Source: Pseudoxanthomonas sp. Root65
GTDB taxonomy: Bacteria; Pseudomonadota; Gammaproteobacteria; Xanthomonadales; Xanthomonadaceae
Assembly: GCF_001427635.1 (NCBI RefSeq)
Contig: NZ_LMHA01000001.1
Location: 1,143,501-1,207,500, forward strand
DNA length: 64,000 nt
Direction of reading: 5' to 3'
Shown here in pieces: positions 16,506 through 25,408 of the stretch (within the stretch, counting starts at the first letter, position 1; every line of letters begins with the position of its first letter). A program made the position numbers and the translations under genes. Under the pieces are notes generated by a model, which ran no database searches, had not been told where the DNA came from, and was given only the letters and a program-made list of their open reading frames with translations.

Positions 16506-19373
16506 TTACTTCTTCTTGATGTTGCCGTCGACATCCAGCTCGACCGCCTCGCCCAGCTGCAGCGCGCGGACCGATTCGCCGACCTTGGACAGGTCGCCGA
16601 CCACCACCCAGGTCAGCGCGGACGGCGACAGCGTGGCCGCGGCCTTGGCGACATCGGCGGCGCCGATGGCCTCGTTGCGGGCCTTGTACTGCACGATGTA
16701 GTCGTCCGGCCGGCCATAGCGCTGGTTGGAGGCGATCTGGCCGAGCACGGCGGCCGCGGTTTCGTACGCACCCGGCAGTTCCAGCGTGTTGGCGGCGCGG
16801 ATCTTGGCGATCTCGTCCGGCTTGGCGGGGGCCTGGCCGGTGGCGAACTCGCTGATTTCCTTCTGCAGCTCCTTCATCGAATCGGCAGTGCGGTCGCTCT
16901 GCACCGCGGCGCTGGCCCACCACGGACGCTGGCCGAGCGTATTGCGGGCACCGCTGTAGGAGCCGTAGGCCCAGTGCTTGTTCTCGCGCAGGTTCATGTT
17001 GAGGCGCGAGCTGAACTGCCCGCCCAGCACGCCGTTGGCGAAGTCGAAGTCGATGGTGCCCGCGTCACCGGTAGGCGGTACCAGCTGCGCGGCGTAGACG
17101 TTCGACTGGATGGCGCCCGGCTGGTCGATCAGGAACACGCGCGGCTTGGCGGGATTGGCCACCGTCGGCACGGCCGCAGGCTTGGGTGCGTTGGGTGCGG
17201 CCTTCCAGTCGCCCAGGCGCGCTTCCAGCAGCGGGATGATCTGCCCCAGCGTGGTATCGCCGACGACGGTGATGCGCGCCTGCGACGGCTGCAGCCAGTC
17301 GCGGTGGAAGGCAACCAGGTCGTCCCGGGTCAGCGACGCGATGGAGGCTTCGGTGCCCGAGCCGGTGAACGGAATCGCGTACGGGTGGCCGGCGCCGTAC
17401 AGCAGTGGCGGCAGCGTGCGCAGCGCGGCGGTCTGCGGGCGTGCTTTTTCCTGCTTGATGCCGGCGATCCAGGTGGCGCGCACGCGCTCGATTTCCGCCG
17501 CGGCGAAGGTCGGGCGACGCAGCACGTCGGCGAGCAGGTCCAGCGAGGGCGCCAGCTTGTCGGTCAGGGCGGACAGCCCGACCGAGGCCGAATCCAGGCC
17601 GGCGCCGGTGGTCAGCTCGGCACCCAGGGCTTCCTTGCGGGCGGCAAAATCCAGCGCGCCGTACTCACCGGCGCCTTCGTCCATCATCTGCAGCGCGAAG
17701 CTGGCGGTACCGAGTTTCTTGCCGACGTCGGCGGCGTAACCGCCGGGGAATTCGACGTTGATCTGCACCACCGGGGTCTCGTGGCGCTCGGCCAGCGTGA
17801 CCTGCATACCATTGGACAGCGTGGCGCGCTGCACGGCCGGAAACTTCAGGTCGGGGAAGGTGGTGGTCTTCGGCACGCCGGCGCTGCGGTCGACCGTGCT
17901 GGCGATCGTCTTGAACTTCGGATCCACCTTCGGGGTAGCGGCCGGCGTGGTGGCCGGTGCTGCGAACACGGTTTCCGGCAATGCCGACGCCGGGGTCTCG
18001 CTCGGCTGCACCAGGATGGTGTGCGACCCGCCGCTCAGCCACTTCTTCGCCGCCGCCTGCACCTCGGCCGGCGTGGCGCTGGCGTAGATGGCCAGGTCGT
18101 CCTTGTAGCAATCCGGCTTGCTCTGGTAGACGGCGCACGAGGCCAGCACGTCGGACTTGCCGCCGAAGCCGCCGATGCGCTCGATGCCGCGCACGAAACC
18201 GGCCACGCCCGAAACACGGGCGCGCTCCAGCTCCTCGGCCGTCGGGCCCTGCGTGATCAGGCGCTTCAGCTCTTCGTCCAGCGCGGCCTCGACCTTGGCC
18301 GGGTCGACGCCTTCCTTGACCGTGGACATCAGGAAGAACGTACCGCTGATCTCGCTGCTCCACTGGTAGGCGGTCGCCTGGTCGGCGATCTTGTCCCCGT
18401 GCACCAGCCGCGTGTCGAAGCGCGAGGCCGCGCTGCCACCGAGCACCTGCGCGAACAGGTCCAGCAGCGTGGCGTCCTTGGTGCCCATTTCGGCCACCGG
18501 CCAAGCGCGGTAGACCCGCACCTGCGGCACGCGGTCGGGGATGGTTTCGCGGGTGTCCTTGGCGTGCGTCGGGATGTTCGTCTTCATGTCCGCCAGCGTG
18601 GCGCTGGCCGGGATGTCGCCGAAGTAGCGGGCGACCTTCTCCTTGGCGGTGGCGACGTCGATGTCGCCGGCCAGCACCAGCACCGCATTGTTGGGGCCGT
18701 ACCAGCTGCGGAACCAGGTCTTCACGTCGTCCAGCGTGGCGGCGTCGAGGTCGGCCATCGAGCCGATGGTCTGCCAGCTGTAAGGATGTCCGGCCGGATA
18801 CAGCGCCTCGAACATGCGCGCGCTGATGCGGCGGCCGTAGGGCTGGTTCTCGCCCTGGCGCTTCTCGTTCTGGACTACGCCGCGCTGCTCGTCGAGCGCC
18901 TTCTGGTCGATCGCGCCCAGCAGGTGGCCCATGCGGTCGGACTCCATCCACAGCGCCATGTCCAGCGCCGTGGTGGGCACGTTCTGGAAGTAGTTGGTGC
19001 GGTCCTGGTTGGTGGTGCCGTTCTGGTCGGTGGCGCCGACCAGCTCGAACGGGGTGAAGAACTCGCCGTCGTGGTTTTCGCTGCCCTGGAACATCAGGTG
19101 TTCGAACAGGTGGGCGAAGCCGGTACGGCCCGGGGTCTCGTTCTTGCTGCCCACGTGGTACCAGATATTGACCGCCACGATCGGCGCCTTGCGGTCGGTG
19201 TGCACGATCACCCGCAAGCCGTTGGGCAGGGTGAACTCTTCATACGGGATCACGATGTCCGCACCGGCGGCCGGCTTCGCATACGTGGAAGCCGGGGCGT
19301 ACGCCAGGCCCCCGAGGGCGGCGGACAGGGCGACAGCGAGCAGGGCGGCGCGGGGCCGGCGGGAAACGGACAT
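16506..19373 (-). CDS. M16 family zinc peptidase, two-domain, secreted
   Basis: A 955-residue pitrilysin-type protein with a signal peptide. The zinc motif HLFEH is at residues 88-92 and the GVVQNEKRQGENQPYG region supplies the third ligand. The second, inactive-type half begins near residue 495 after a Pro/Ala-rich linker. It is not a close copy of the peptidase at 2453-5236: motif surroundings and linker differ, and this one belongs to the group with a QNEKRQ motif. The start was chosen at the ATG 5 bases after AAGGAG; a GTG six bases upstream overlaps that site. It diverges from the SDR gene. Confidence 0.9.
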   Translation of the reverse strand: MSVSRRPRAALLAVALSAALGGLAYAPASTYAKPAAGADIVIPYEEFTLPNGLRVIVHTDRKAPIVAVNIWYHVGSKNETPGRTGFAHLFEHLMFQGSENHDGEFFTPFELVGATDQNGTTNQDRTNYFQNVPTTALDMALWMESDRMGHLLGAIDQKALDEQRGVVQNEKRQGENQPYGRRISARMFEALYPAGHPYSWQTIGSMADLDAATLDDVKTWFRSWYGPNNAVLVLAGDIDVATAKEKVARYFGDIPASATLADMKTNIPTHAKDTRETIPDRVPQVRVYRAWPVAEMGTKDATLLDLFAQVLGGSAASRFDTRLVHGDKIADQATAYQWSSEISGTFFLMSTVKEGVDPAKVEAALDEELKRLITQGPTAEELERARVSGVAGFVRGIERIGGFGGKSDVLASCAVYQSKPDCYKDDLAIYASATPAEVQAAAKKWLSGGSHTILVQPSETPASALPETVFAAPATTPAATPKVDPKFKTIASTVDRSAGVPKTTTFPDLKFPAVQRATLSNGMQVTLAERHETPVVQINVEFPGGYAADVGKKLGTASFALQMMDEGAGEYGALDFAARKEALGAELTTGAGLDSASVGLSALTDKLAPSLDLLADVLRRPTFAAAEIERVRATWIAGIKQEKARPQTAALRTLPPLLYGAGHPYAIPFTGSGTEASIASLTRDDLVAFHRDWLQPSQARITVVGDTTLGQIIPLLEARLGDWKAAPNAPKPAAVPTVANPAKPRVFLIDQPGAIQSNVYAAQLVPPTGDAGTIDFDFANGVLGGQFSSRLNMNLRENKHWAYGSYSGARNTLGQRPWWASAAVQSDRTADSMKELQKEISEFATGQAPAKPDEIAKIRAANTLELPGAYETAAAVLGQIASNQRYGRPDDYIVQYKARNEAIGAADVAKAAATLSPSALTWVVVGDLSKVGESVRALQLGEAVELDVDGNIKKK

Positions 19374-19513
19374 GGACACTCCTTGATACTGAATGGGCCT
19401 GCAGAACCCCCGATCCTAGCCGCCGCCGGTGGTCATTACACTAGGCCACAAGGCATGACCGACGGCATGGGCGCCGCCGTGCCGATGCCCCCGACCCCTG
19501 CGTGGAGGCGAAC

Positions 19514-20218
19514 ATGGACCGCAAGCACTGCCTGGTGACCGGGGCCAATCGCGGCCTGGGCCTGGAACTGGCCTCGCAGCTGCTGGCCCGCCGGTGGCAT
19601 GTGGTGGCGACCTGCCGCCATCCCGGCAAGGCGACGGCGCTGAACCGGCTGGCCGCCGAACACCCGGGCCGCCTGCACGTGCTGCCACTGGACGTGGCCG
19701 ATGCCCGCAGCCGCGATGCGTTGCTGCGCGAGCTGCCCCTGGTCACCGATGAGCAGCCGCTGCACTTGCTGGTGAACAATGCCGGCGTACTGCGCGGGGG
19801 CGAACGCTTCGGCCAGGTCGCCGCCGCCGACCTCGACGGCAGTTTCCACACCCACGCCGCAGGACCGTTCCTGCTGACGCAGTCACTGGCGCCCCAGCTT
19901 GCCGATAGCGCCGTGGTGGCCAACATCTCCTCCGAGATCGGCTCGATCGCCTTGCGGCAGGAATTCCGCACACCCAGCTATGCCATCGGCAAGGCGGCAC
20001 AGAACATGGTGACCTCGCTGCTGTCGCAGGCGCTGGCATCGCGAGGCATCAAGGTCGTGGCCCTGCATCCCGGCTGGGTGCGCACCGACATGGGCGGCGA
20101 CAACGCCGCCCTCTCCGTGGCGGAATCCGTCAGCGGCCTGCTGCGGGTGATCGACCACCTGACGCCTGCGGACAGCGGGCGCTTCCTCGACTGGCAGGGC
20201 GACCCGCTGCCCTGGTGA
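19514..20218 (+). CDS. Short-chain dehydrogenase/reductase
   Basis: A 234-residue classical-type SDR with the cofactor motif TGANRGLG, the NNAG motif (LLVNNAGVL), an ISSEIGS strand with the catalytic Ser, and YAIGK (Tyr-x-x-x-Lys) followed by PGWVRTDMGG. It most resembles the carbonyl-reductase-like C-factor group. The natural substrate cannot be read from sequence. The ATG at 19514 follows GGAGG at ideal spacing. It probably forms its own transcript, since about 400 non-coding bases follow. Confidence 0.85.
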   Translation: MDRKHCLVTGANRGLGLELASQLLARRWHVVATCRHPGKATALNRLAAEHPGRLHVLPLDVADARSRDALLRELPLVTDEQPLHLLVNNAGVLRGGERFGQVAAADLDGSFHTHAAGPFLLTQSLAPQLADSAVVANISSEIGSIALRQEFRTPSYAIGKAAQNMVTSLLSQALASRGIKVVALHPGWVRTDMGGDNAALSVAESVSGLLRVIDHLTPADSGRFLDWQGDPLPW

Positions 20219-20453
20219 AGCTGAACGTTCGCTGCGCCTCTCCCTGCGCAGCGCAACGCTTCCGAGTTGAACGGCATCCAAACCCCTACGTACCGGAATG
20301 ACCGGACGTGGGGCGAAGCGGCGTGTTCGAGGTCACATCGGATGCCCCGGCACGTCCCGGTTCACGCAGGACGGACAGCCGTACGGACAGCGACCCCGGA
20401 CAGCGGACACGCAGGAAGCACCACGAAACACAAGCGAATCAACTACTTAAGAC

Positions 20454-20469
20454 TGGCACGGTTTCTGCG
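20454..20469 (+). promoter_or_regulatory. Candidate sigma-54 promoter before the repeat protein gene
   Basis: TGGCACG-N4-CTGCG gives the required GG-N10-GC arrangement (GG at 20455-20456, GC at 20467-20468). It deviates from the consensus by one base in the TTGC element. It would produce a leader of about 140 bases. A competing sigma-70-like promoter lies nearer the gene. Confidence 0.4.
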
Positions 20470-20548
20470 TAACCCATAACAAGAACGCGCAGCACCCCAC
20501 TCAAACTGACTGAAGCCTGAATCAACTCACCAAAACAGCAGGTTTTGC

Positions 20549-20577
20549 TTGATCACTGCGTTTAGGTGTACTACCTT
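20549..20577 (+). promoter_or_regulatory. Candidate sigma-70 promoter before the repeat protein gene
   Basis: TTGATC and TACCTT are separated by 17 bases in a noticeably AT-richer stretch, ending about 40 bases before the start codon. The rest of the 400-bp gap (20219-20618) shows no gene. Confidence 0.4.
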
Positions 20578-20618
20578 ACTACCACACCACCCAACAACAT
20601 CACTACAGAGGCATGACA

Positions 20619-20999
20619 ATGAACGCCAAGAACCTCCTCCCGCTGACCGCCGCCGCCGTGTTCGCCCTGTGCGCCGGTGCCATGGTCGTCTCCGCCACCC
20701 ACGCCGACAACCCGCAGGGCGCCGTGGCGCAGGCTGAACGCATCGTCGACCTGCCGACCGTCACCGTGACGCCGGACGCCGCGGACCTGGCCCACTACAA
20801 CCTCTACAAGGACGCCAGGATCGTCGACCTGGCCACGATCACCGTAACCCCGGCGGCCGAAGACCTGGCCCAGTTCATCGCCCAGCAGGCGGTCCGCGTG
20901 GTCGACATGCCGGTGGTCACCGTGCGTCCCTCGGCCGAGGACATGCAGCAGATCGCGGTGCAGGCGGGCGTGCTGGCCGGCCAGCTGGCTTCGCGCTGA
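20619..20999 (+). CDS. Secreted protein with three 26-residue repeats, unknown function
   Basis: A 126-residue protein with a signal peptide (MNAKNLLPLT and a hydrophobic core, cleavage near SATHAD). The mature part is three tandem repeats of 26 residues starting at residues 41, 67 and 93. Each has the form R-(I/V)-V-D-(L/M)-x-x-(V/I)-T-V-x-P followed by an AA/AE-D-(L/M) turn and a short helix. The alternating strand-turn-helix pattern is regular enough to suggest a small designed-looking beta structure. I recognise similar short proteins in Xanthomonadaceae but no function. The ATG at 20619 fits the AGAGG site better than one six bases earlier. Confidence 0.75.
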   Translation: MNAKNLLPLTAAAVFALCAGAMVVSATHADNPQGAVAQAERIVDLPTVTVTPDAADLAHYNLYKDARIVDLATITVTPAAEDLAQFIAQQAVRVVDMPVVTVRPSAEDMQQIAVQAGVLAGQLASR

Positions 21000-21109
21000 G
21001 TCGCAGGCGGTACACGTTCCCCCTGCGTCGTCACGCAAGCCGGCGGCGGCCGGAGTTCCACCGCATCACCCGCCCGTGAGGCCATGCAGCGCCGCGTAGA
21101 ATGCGCGCC

Positions 21110-21589
21110 ATGACCGACACCCTGGACATCGACGTCCTGCTGTACCAGCCGGAAATTCCCCCGAATACCGGCAATGCCATCCGCCTCTGCGCGAACACCG
21201 GCGCGCGGCTGCACCTGATCGAACCGCTCGGGTTCGCATTGGAAGACAAGCAGCTCAAGCGCGCCGGCCTGGATTACCACGAATACGCCACGCTGCAGGT
21301 CCACGCTTCGCTCGATGCGGCCCTGCAGCGCATCCGCCCCCGGCGCGTGTTCGCCCTCAGCACCCGCGGCACCGTCCGCCACGACCGGCCCGCCTACCAG
21401 CCGGGCGACGCCTTCCTGTTCGGCCCCGAAACGCGCGGCCTGCCGCAGGAGGTGCTGGACGGCCTGCCGGACGACCAGCGCATCCGTCTGCCGATGCGCC
21501 CGGACAACCGCAGCCTCAATCTGTCGAACACGGTCGCCGTGGTGGTGTTCGAAGCGTGGCGGCAGGCGGGGTTCGTCGGCGGCGCGTGA
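21110..21589 (+). CDS. trmL: tRNA (cytidine(34)-2'-O)-methyltransferase
   Basis: A 159-residue SPOUT methyltransferase. Signature segments are the N-terminal PEIPPNTGNAIRLCANTG, FLFGPETRGLP in the trefoil knot, and the C-terminal IRLPMRPDNRSLNLSNTVAV. Length and motifs fit TrmL, which 2'-O-methylates the wobble base of tRNA-Leu, rather than the larger TrmH or RlmB. The start was set at MTDTLD, nine bases inside the longest frame, matching the usual family length. Confidence 0.92.
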   Translation: MTDTLDIDVLLYQPEIPPNTGNAIRLCANTGARLHLIEPLGFALEDKQLKRAGLDYHEYATLQVHASLDAALQRIRPRRVFALSTRGTVRHDRPAYQPGDAFLFGPETRGLPQEVLDGLPDDQRIRLPMRPDNRSLNLSNTVAVVVFEAWRQAGFVGGA

Positions 21590-21601
21590 CGCGCAGTCGC
21601 C

Positions 21602-21764
21602 CTTGTGGGAGCGACGTCAGTCGCGAACGCGAACCCGAAGACGCCGTGTAAGCGGCTGAGCGCCGATCAGGGTGAAGAAGGCTTCCTCATCGCAGTGAAC
21701 GCCCGTCCTGAGCGAGACGCACTGATCACCGAGCCGTGCGATCGCGACTCACGTCGCTCCCACA
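21602..21764. repeat. Paired REP-like repeats after trmL
   Basis: A CTTGTGGGAGCGACGTCAGT unit (21602-21630) faces an inverted unit ending GTCGCTCCCAC (21740-21764), with about 110 bases of unrecognised sequence between. This is the family found at 901-1013. It lies between the convergent trmL and dehydrogenase genes. Confidence 0.8.
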
Positions 21765-21780
21765 CCCATCACCACGCCGC

Positions 21781-23046
21781 TCACCCGAACCGCGCCAGCG
21801 CGTACGGCGCCAGCGGAATCTCCGTCGGCTCGCCCGCCATCATCTGATCGATCAATCTGCCGGTCACCGGCCCCTGCGTCAGTCCCAAGTGGCCGTGGCC
21901 GGTGGCGACGAAGATGCCTTCACCCGGCACACGATCGATGATCGGCAGCGAGTCAGGCGTGCACGGCCGGTTGCCGGCCCACTCGGAGACGGGTTCGCCG
22001 GTGATGCCGGGAAACAGCGTGCGCGCTTCCGGGTCGAGCCGGTGGATCAGCGCATAGTGCGGATCGCGGCCGAGCGCGGTCAGTTCCTTGATGCTGGTCA
22101 TGCGGATGCCCGTCTGCATCGGCGACACCACCATGTAACGCTCGGCCCACAGCGTGGGGCGCTGCACCACGGACGCGGAGTGCGGATACATCAGGTGGTA
22201 GCCGCGCGCCGGGATCACCGGGATCTTCAGGCCGAACGGCCGCAGCAGCGCGTTGCTCCATGCTCCGGCGGCCACGACGACGCGACCGGCGTGAACCGGG
22301 CCGCGGTCCGTCTCCACCCGATAGCCATCGCCTTGCCGCACGATCGCCGACACGCGCGCGATCAGCGCGTCCGCGCCGCGCGCGACCAGATCATCGAACA
22401 GGCGCCGGCAGAACGCGCCTGGATCGCGCATCGCCAGCGATTCGCGCTGGAACACCGCGCGCTGGAAGCCCTGGCCGATGCCAGGCTCCAGCTCGCGAAG
22501 CTGGGCCGCATCCAGCACGTCGAACGCCACCCCGCGCTCGCGCATCAGTCCGCGTTCCCACTCGCCCTTCGCGAACGTCGCGTCCTCGCTGTAGACATGC
22601 AGATACCCGGTATGTGCGATCAGTCCGCTCGCGCCGATCCGTTCGCCCAGGTCCAGCCAGGCGCCACGCGAGGCGGTGTTGATCGCATTCAACGCATCGA
22701 TGATCGGCAGCACATGCTGCAGCCGGCCCTGGTTGAGGAACTGCAGCAGCCAGCGCGCGTACGACGGGCTGACGCCCCAGTCCAGCTTCAGCGGCGCCAG
22801 CGGGTTGGCCAGCATGCGCAGCGCCTTCACGACGATGCCCGGCGTGGACTGCGGCATCACGTTGCCGACCGAGATGGAGCCGGCGTTGCCGAACGAGGTC
22901 TCGCCGGCGGGGCCCTTGGCATCGATCAGCGTGCAGGACAGCCCGCGATCGATCAGGTGGTGCGCCGTCGACAGACCGACGATGCCGCTGCCGATCACCG
23001 CGACATCGCAGATCCGCGGCGAGAGGGGAGAAGGGGAAGCGCTCAT
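21781..23046 (-). CDS. FAD-dependent D-amino-acid dehydrogenase, DadA-like
   Basis: A 421-residue DAO-family flavoprotein with the FAD motif VIGSGIVGLSTAHHL near the N-terminus, a FGNAGSISVGNVMPQ segment, and the C-terminal FVATGHGHLGLTQGPVTGRLI loop typical of DadA-like enzymes. It would oxidise D-amino acids such as D-Ala to the keto acid, passing electrons to the respiratory chain. Its start overlaps the stop of the upstream D-Ala-D-Ala dipeptidase by four bases. That arrangement gives a short route from D-Ala-D-Ala to pyruvate. Confidence 0.85.
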   Translation of the reverse strand: MSASPSPLSPRICDVAVIGSGIVGLSTAHHLIDRGLSCTLIDAKGPAGETSFGNAGSISVGNVMPQSTPGIVVKALRMLANPLAPLKLDWGVSPSYARWLLQFLNQGRLQHVLPIIDALNAINTASRGAWLDLGERIGASGLIAHTGYLHVYSEDATFAKGEWERGLMRERGVAFDVLDAAQLRELEPGIGQGFQRAVFQRESLAMRDPGAFCRRLFDDLVARGADALIARVSAIVRQGDGYRVETDRGPVHAGRVVVAAGAWSNALLRPFGLKIPVIPARGYHLMYPHSASVVQRPTLWAERYMVVSPMQTGIRMTSIKELTALGRDPHYALIHRLDPEARTLFPGITGEPVSEWAGNRPCTPDSLPIIDRVPGEGIFVATGHGHLGLTQGPVTGRLIDQMMAGEPTEIPLAPYALARFG

Positions 23047-23750
23047 CGGATCGGAACGTCGTAGGCGGTGCGGGGAGTGGGTTCGGGACGAAAGGTGAAG
23101 TGCCACCATTCCATCGCATAGTTCTGGAAACCGTGCCGCGCCATCGCCTGCACCAGCTGCTCGCGGTGGCGCCGCTGTTCGTCGGTGAGGGACGCATGCG
23201 CGGTGTTGGCGCGCGGATCGAAGAAGTCGAATGGCGTGCCCATGTCCAGTTCAACGCAGTCGCCGTCGGCGCAACGCACCAGTGTCACGTCCAGCGTCGC
23301 GCCCCGGCTGTGCCCGGACGTCTCGGCGATGTAGCCGTCCAGCAGGCTCGCCTTTTCGAGGTTCGGATAGTACGCGGCCTTGGTGCGCTGGTCGGCCGGA
23401 TCGCGCGCCCAGCGGACGAAGTGCTGCACCGCGCGGACCGGGCGATAGCAATCGAACACCTTCAGCGACAGACCCTCGCGCTGCACGTCCTGCTGCACGC
23501 CCGCCAGCGCCTGTGCGACCGGCGCCAGCAACAGGCATTTCGGTGCCTCGTAGCCGGTGACGGGCGCGCCGACGAAGTTGTCCGCACCGGCATAGCGGAT
23601 GTCCTGCTTCAATCCCGGCACGACGCTGGCGGCGTCGACGAGGTCCACCTCGGCCGCGGCCTGCGCAGGAGAGACCTGCACGCCTGGCGACGACGCGCAG
23701 GCACCCAGCCAGGGCAACGCGCACACCAACAGCAGCCAGGCACCGCGCAT
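23043..23750 (-). CDS. D-alanyl-D-alanine dipeptidase, VanX/DdpX type lipoprotein
   Basis: A 235-residue M15D zinc peptidase. The ligand block is SGHSRGATLDVTL (His and Asp) and the third ligand is in MEWWHFTFR, where the Glu is the base. An earlier FDCYRPVRAVQHF segment supplies the transition-state arginine. A lipoprotein signal with lipobox LGAC places it in the periplasm. It cleaves D-Ala-D-Ala; here the neighbours suggest a nutritional role rather than vancomycin resistance. It sits one base after the serine hydrolase stop and overlaps the dehydrogenase start. Confidence 0.9.
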   Translation of the reverse strand: MRGAWLLLVCALPWLGACASSPGVQVSPAQAAAEVDLVDAASVVPGLKQDIRYAGADNFVGAPVTGYEAPKCLLLAPVAQALAGVQQDVQREGLSLKVFDCYRPVRAVQHFVRWARDPADQRTKAAYYPNLEKASLLDGYIAETSGHSRGATLDVTLVRCADGDCVELDMGTPFDFFDPRANTAHASLTDEQRRHREQLVQAMARHGFQNYAMEWWHFTFRPEPTPRTAYDVPIR

Positions 23751-23751
23751 G

Positions 23752-25296
23752 TCAGCGGCAGGCCTGCGTGCGGTGGAAGTCGAGGTCGGCATAGTCGTAG
23801 CTGAAGTCGGCGTCGGGATCGACATGCGACAGTGTAAGTCCGGCGTCGCCGCCCGCCTTCGCCGCCGCGAAGTGCAGCCACGGCTCCGCATCCACACTGT
23901 CATCGTCCCAGTCCACCAGCCACTGCTCGCCTACCTGCATCAACGTGCCGCTGAGCATCGGCGAGCGTGCGGCGAGGAAACGGACGCGATCGCCATCGGG
24001 ACACAACGCCACGTCACCGAACCACGGGTCGCGATAGTGTCCGGTCCATCCCGACAGCGATCGCACGCTGGCGGTTTCGCGGGCGCTCGTATCCGGCTTG
24101 GGCCTGGCGGCCTGATCGCCAGCGTTTTCCCGATCCAGCAGATCGGCGTAGTGCGCCACCGTGGGCGATGACTGCGGTGCGGTGAACTGCTTGGTCAGCA
24201 CCTGCCCCAGTACCGTGCGCGCGGCTTCGCCTTCGCCATTGATGAGGATGACGATGCCGGCGCGCTGGTCGGGCAACAGGATGACCGACGAGTACATGCC
24301 CGCGAGGGTGCCTGTGTGCGCGACCTTCCATGCGCCGTCGACATCCGACAGGCGCCAGCCATATCCGTACGCCGAGAAATAGCTGTTGTCCCAAGCGCGC
24401 ATCCGCGCGCTCACCGGCATCGGCATGTGGGCCGTCCAGACAGCCTTGCGCTGCGCCGGCGACAGCCATGCGGGGGACGCGTCCGGCGACAGCCACATGC
24501 GCATCCAGACGAGCATGTCGTCGAGGCTGCAGCGGATGCCGCCGGCCGCCATGGAGGTGACATTGGGAACGATCTCGCCGTCCTCCCGGATGACGTGGTT
24601 TCCCTGCGGCGTTCGCATGTGCGGCTGAGCGACGTTGCCGATCTCGGCAGACTTCCACTCGCCCACCTGGCAGCGCGACAGGCCGAGCGGCTGAAACAGT
24701 TCGCGCGTCACCAGCGCCTCGTACGATGCGCCGCCGGCGGCGGCCGCGACTTCGCCGGCCACCACGTACAGCAGGTTGTCGTAGGCATAGGTCGAGCGGA
24801 AGCTGTGGGCAGGCTTGAGGTGTTGCAGGCCGGCAATGATGTCGTCGCGGGTGAACCGGTTGGGCTCCGGCCACAGCATCAGGTCGCCCGCTCCCAGGCC
24901 GAGCCCGCTGTTGTGGATCAGCAGGTCGCGCACCTGCATCTGCTGGGTGACCCACGGGTCGTGCATGCGGAACTGCGGCAGATGCTTGGTGACCGGGTCG
25001 TCCCACTTCAGCTTGCCGGCATCGACCAGGCGCGCCAGCACGCCTGCGGTCATCGCCTTGCTGTTGGAGGCGATCTTGAACAGTGTGGCGTTGTCGATCC
25101 TGTCGCCGCCGCCAGCCTTCAGCTCACCAAGGGTGCGCGTGTAGACGACCTCGCCATCGCGGATGACGCCCACCGCCAGACCGGGCAGCTGGTAGCGGTC
25201 GAACGTCTGCTGCACGGCCGTGTCGAACGTGTCGGTGTCGGGCGCCGCGTACGCGGTGGGCGACGACAGCGCAAGCAGGACAAGAAGACGCTTCAT
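23752..25296 (-). CDS. Secreted serine hydrolase, class C beta-lactamase/D-aminopeptidase fold
   Basis: A 514-residue protein with a signal peptide (MKRLLVLLAL, cleavage near AYAAPD). The nucleophile motif SxxK is S77-N-S-K80 and the second motif is YDN (YAYDNLLYVVAG). An HTGTLAGMYS segment stands where the KTG box is expected, as in many esterase/peptidase members. The C-terminal 130 residues resemble the DUF3471 domain. Members include D-aminopeptidases, DD-peptidases and esterases. Its place one base before a D-Ala-D-Ala dipeptidase suggests it trims D-residues from peptidoglycan peptides. Confidence 0.82.
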   Translation of the reverse strand: MKRLLVLLALSSPTAYAAPDTDTFDTAVQQTFDRYQLPGLAVGVIRDGEVVYTRTLGELKAGGGDRIDNATLFKIASNSKAMTAGVLARLVDAGKLKWDDPVTKHLPQFRMHDPWVTQQMQVRDLLIHNSGLGLGAGDLMLWPEPNRFTRDDIIAGLQHLKPAHSFRSTYAYDNLLYVVAGEVAAAAGGASYEALVTRELFQPLGLSRCQVGEWKSAEIGNVAQPHMRTPQGNHVIREDGEIVPNVTSMAAGGIRCSLDDMLVWMRMWLSPDASPAWLSPAQRKAVWTAHMPMPVSARMRAWDNSYFSAYGYGWRLSDVDGAWKVAHTGTLAGMYSSVILLPDQRAGIVILINGEGEAARTVLGQVLTKQFTAPQSSPTVAHYADLLDRENAGDQAARPKPDTSARETASVRSLSGWTGHYRDPWFGDVALCPDGDRVRFLAARSPMLSGTLMQVGEQWLVDWDDDSVDAEPWLHFAAAKAGGDAGLTLSHVDPDADFSYDYADLDFHRTQACR

Positions 25297-25347
25297 GGCA
25301 TGGCTCGGTGTTCTGCGCGACGGCAGGCGCGGGCGCCCGCAAGCAGG

Positions 25348-25378
25348 AGGGCCGCCGCCGAATGCCGGCGACGGCCCT
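25348..25378. other. Strong hairpin between TonB receptor and serine hydrolase genes
   Basis: AGGGCCG and CGGCCCT arms with an inner CGCCG/CGGCG stem form a hairpin in the 112-bp gap. No T-run follows on the minus strand, so it may be an RNA-stabilising or partial termination element rather than a full terminator. Confidence 0.5.
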
Positions 25379-25408
25379 GACGTCCGGGCGATCCGAGGGC
25401 GGATCAGG

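Noticed and set aside
16974..19538. A plus-strand open frame of 854 codons across the second M16 peptidase gene
   Set aside because: Antisense shadow; its composition is dominated by Arg, Gly, His and Val with no domain.
23043..23750. A vancomycin-resistance role for the VanX-like dipeptidase
   Set aside because: No vanH or vanA partners are present and it is fused in operon with a D-amino-acid dehydrogenase, which suggests catabolism.
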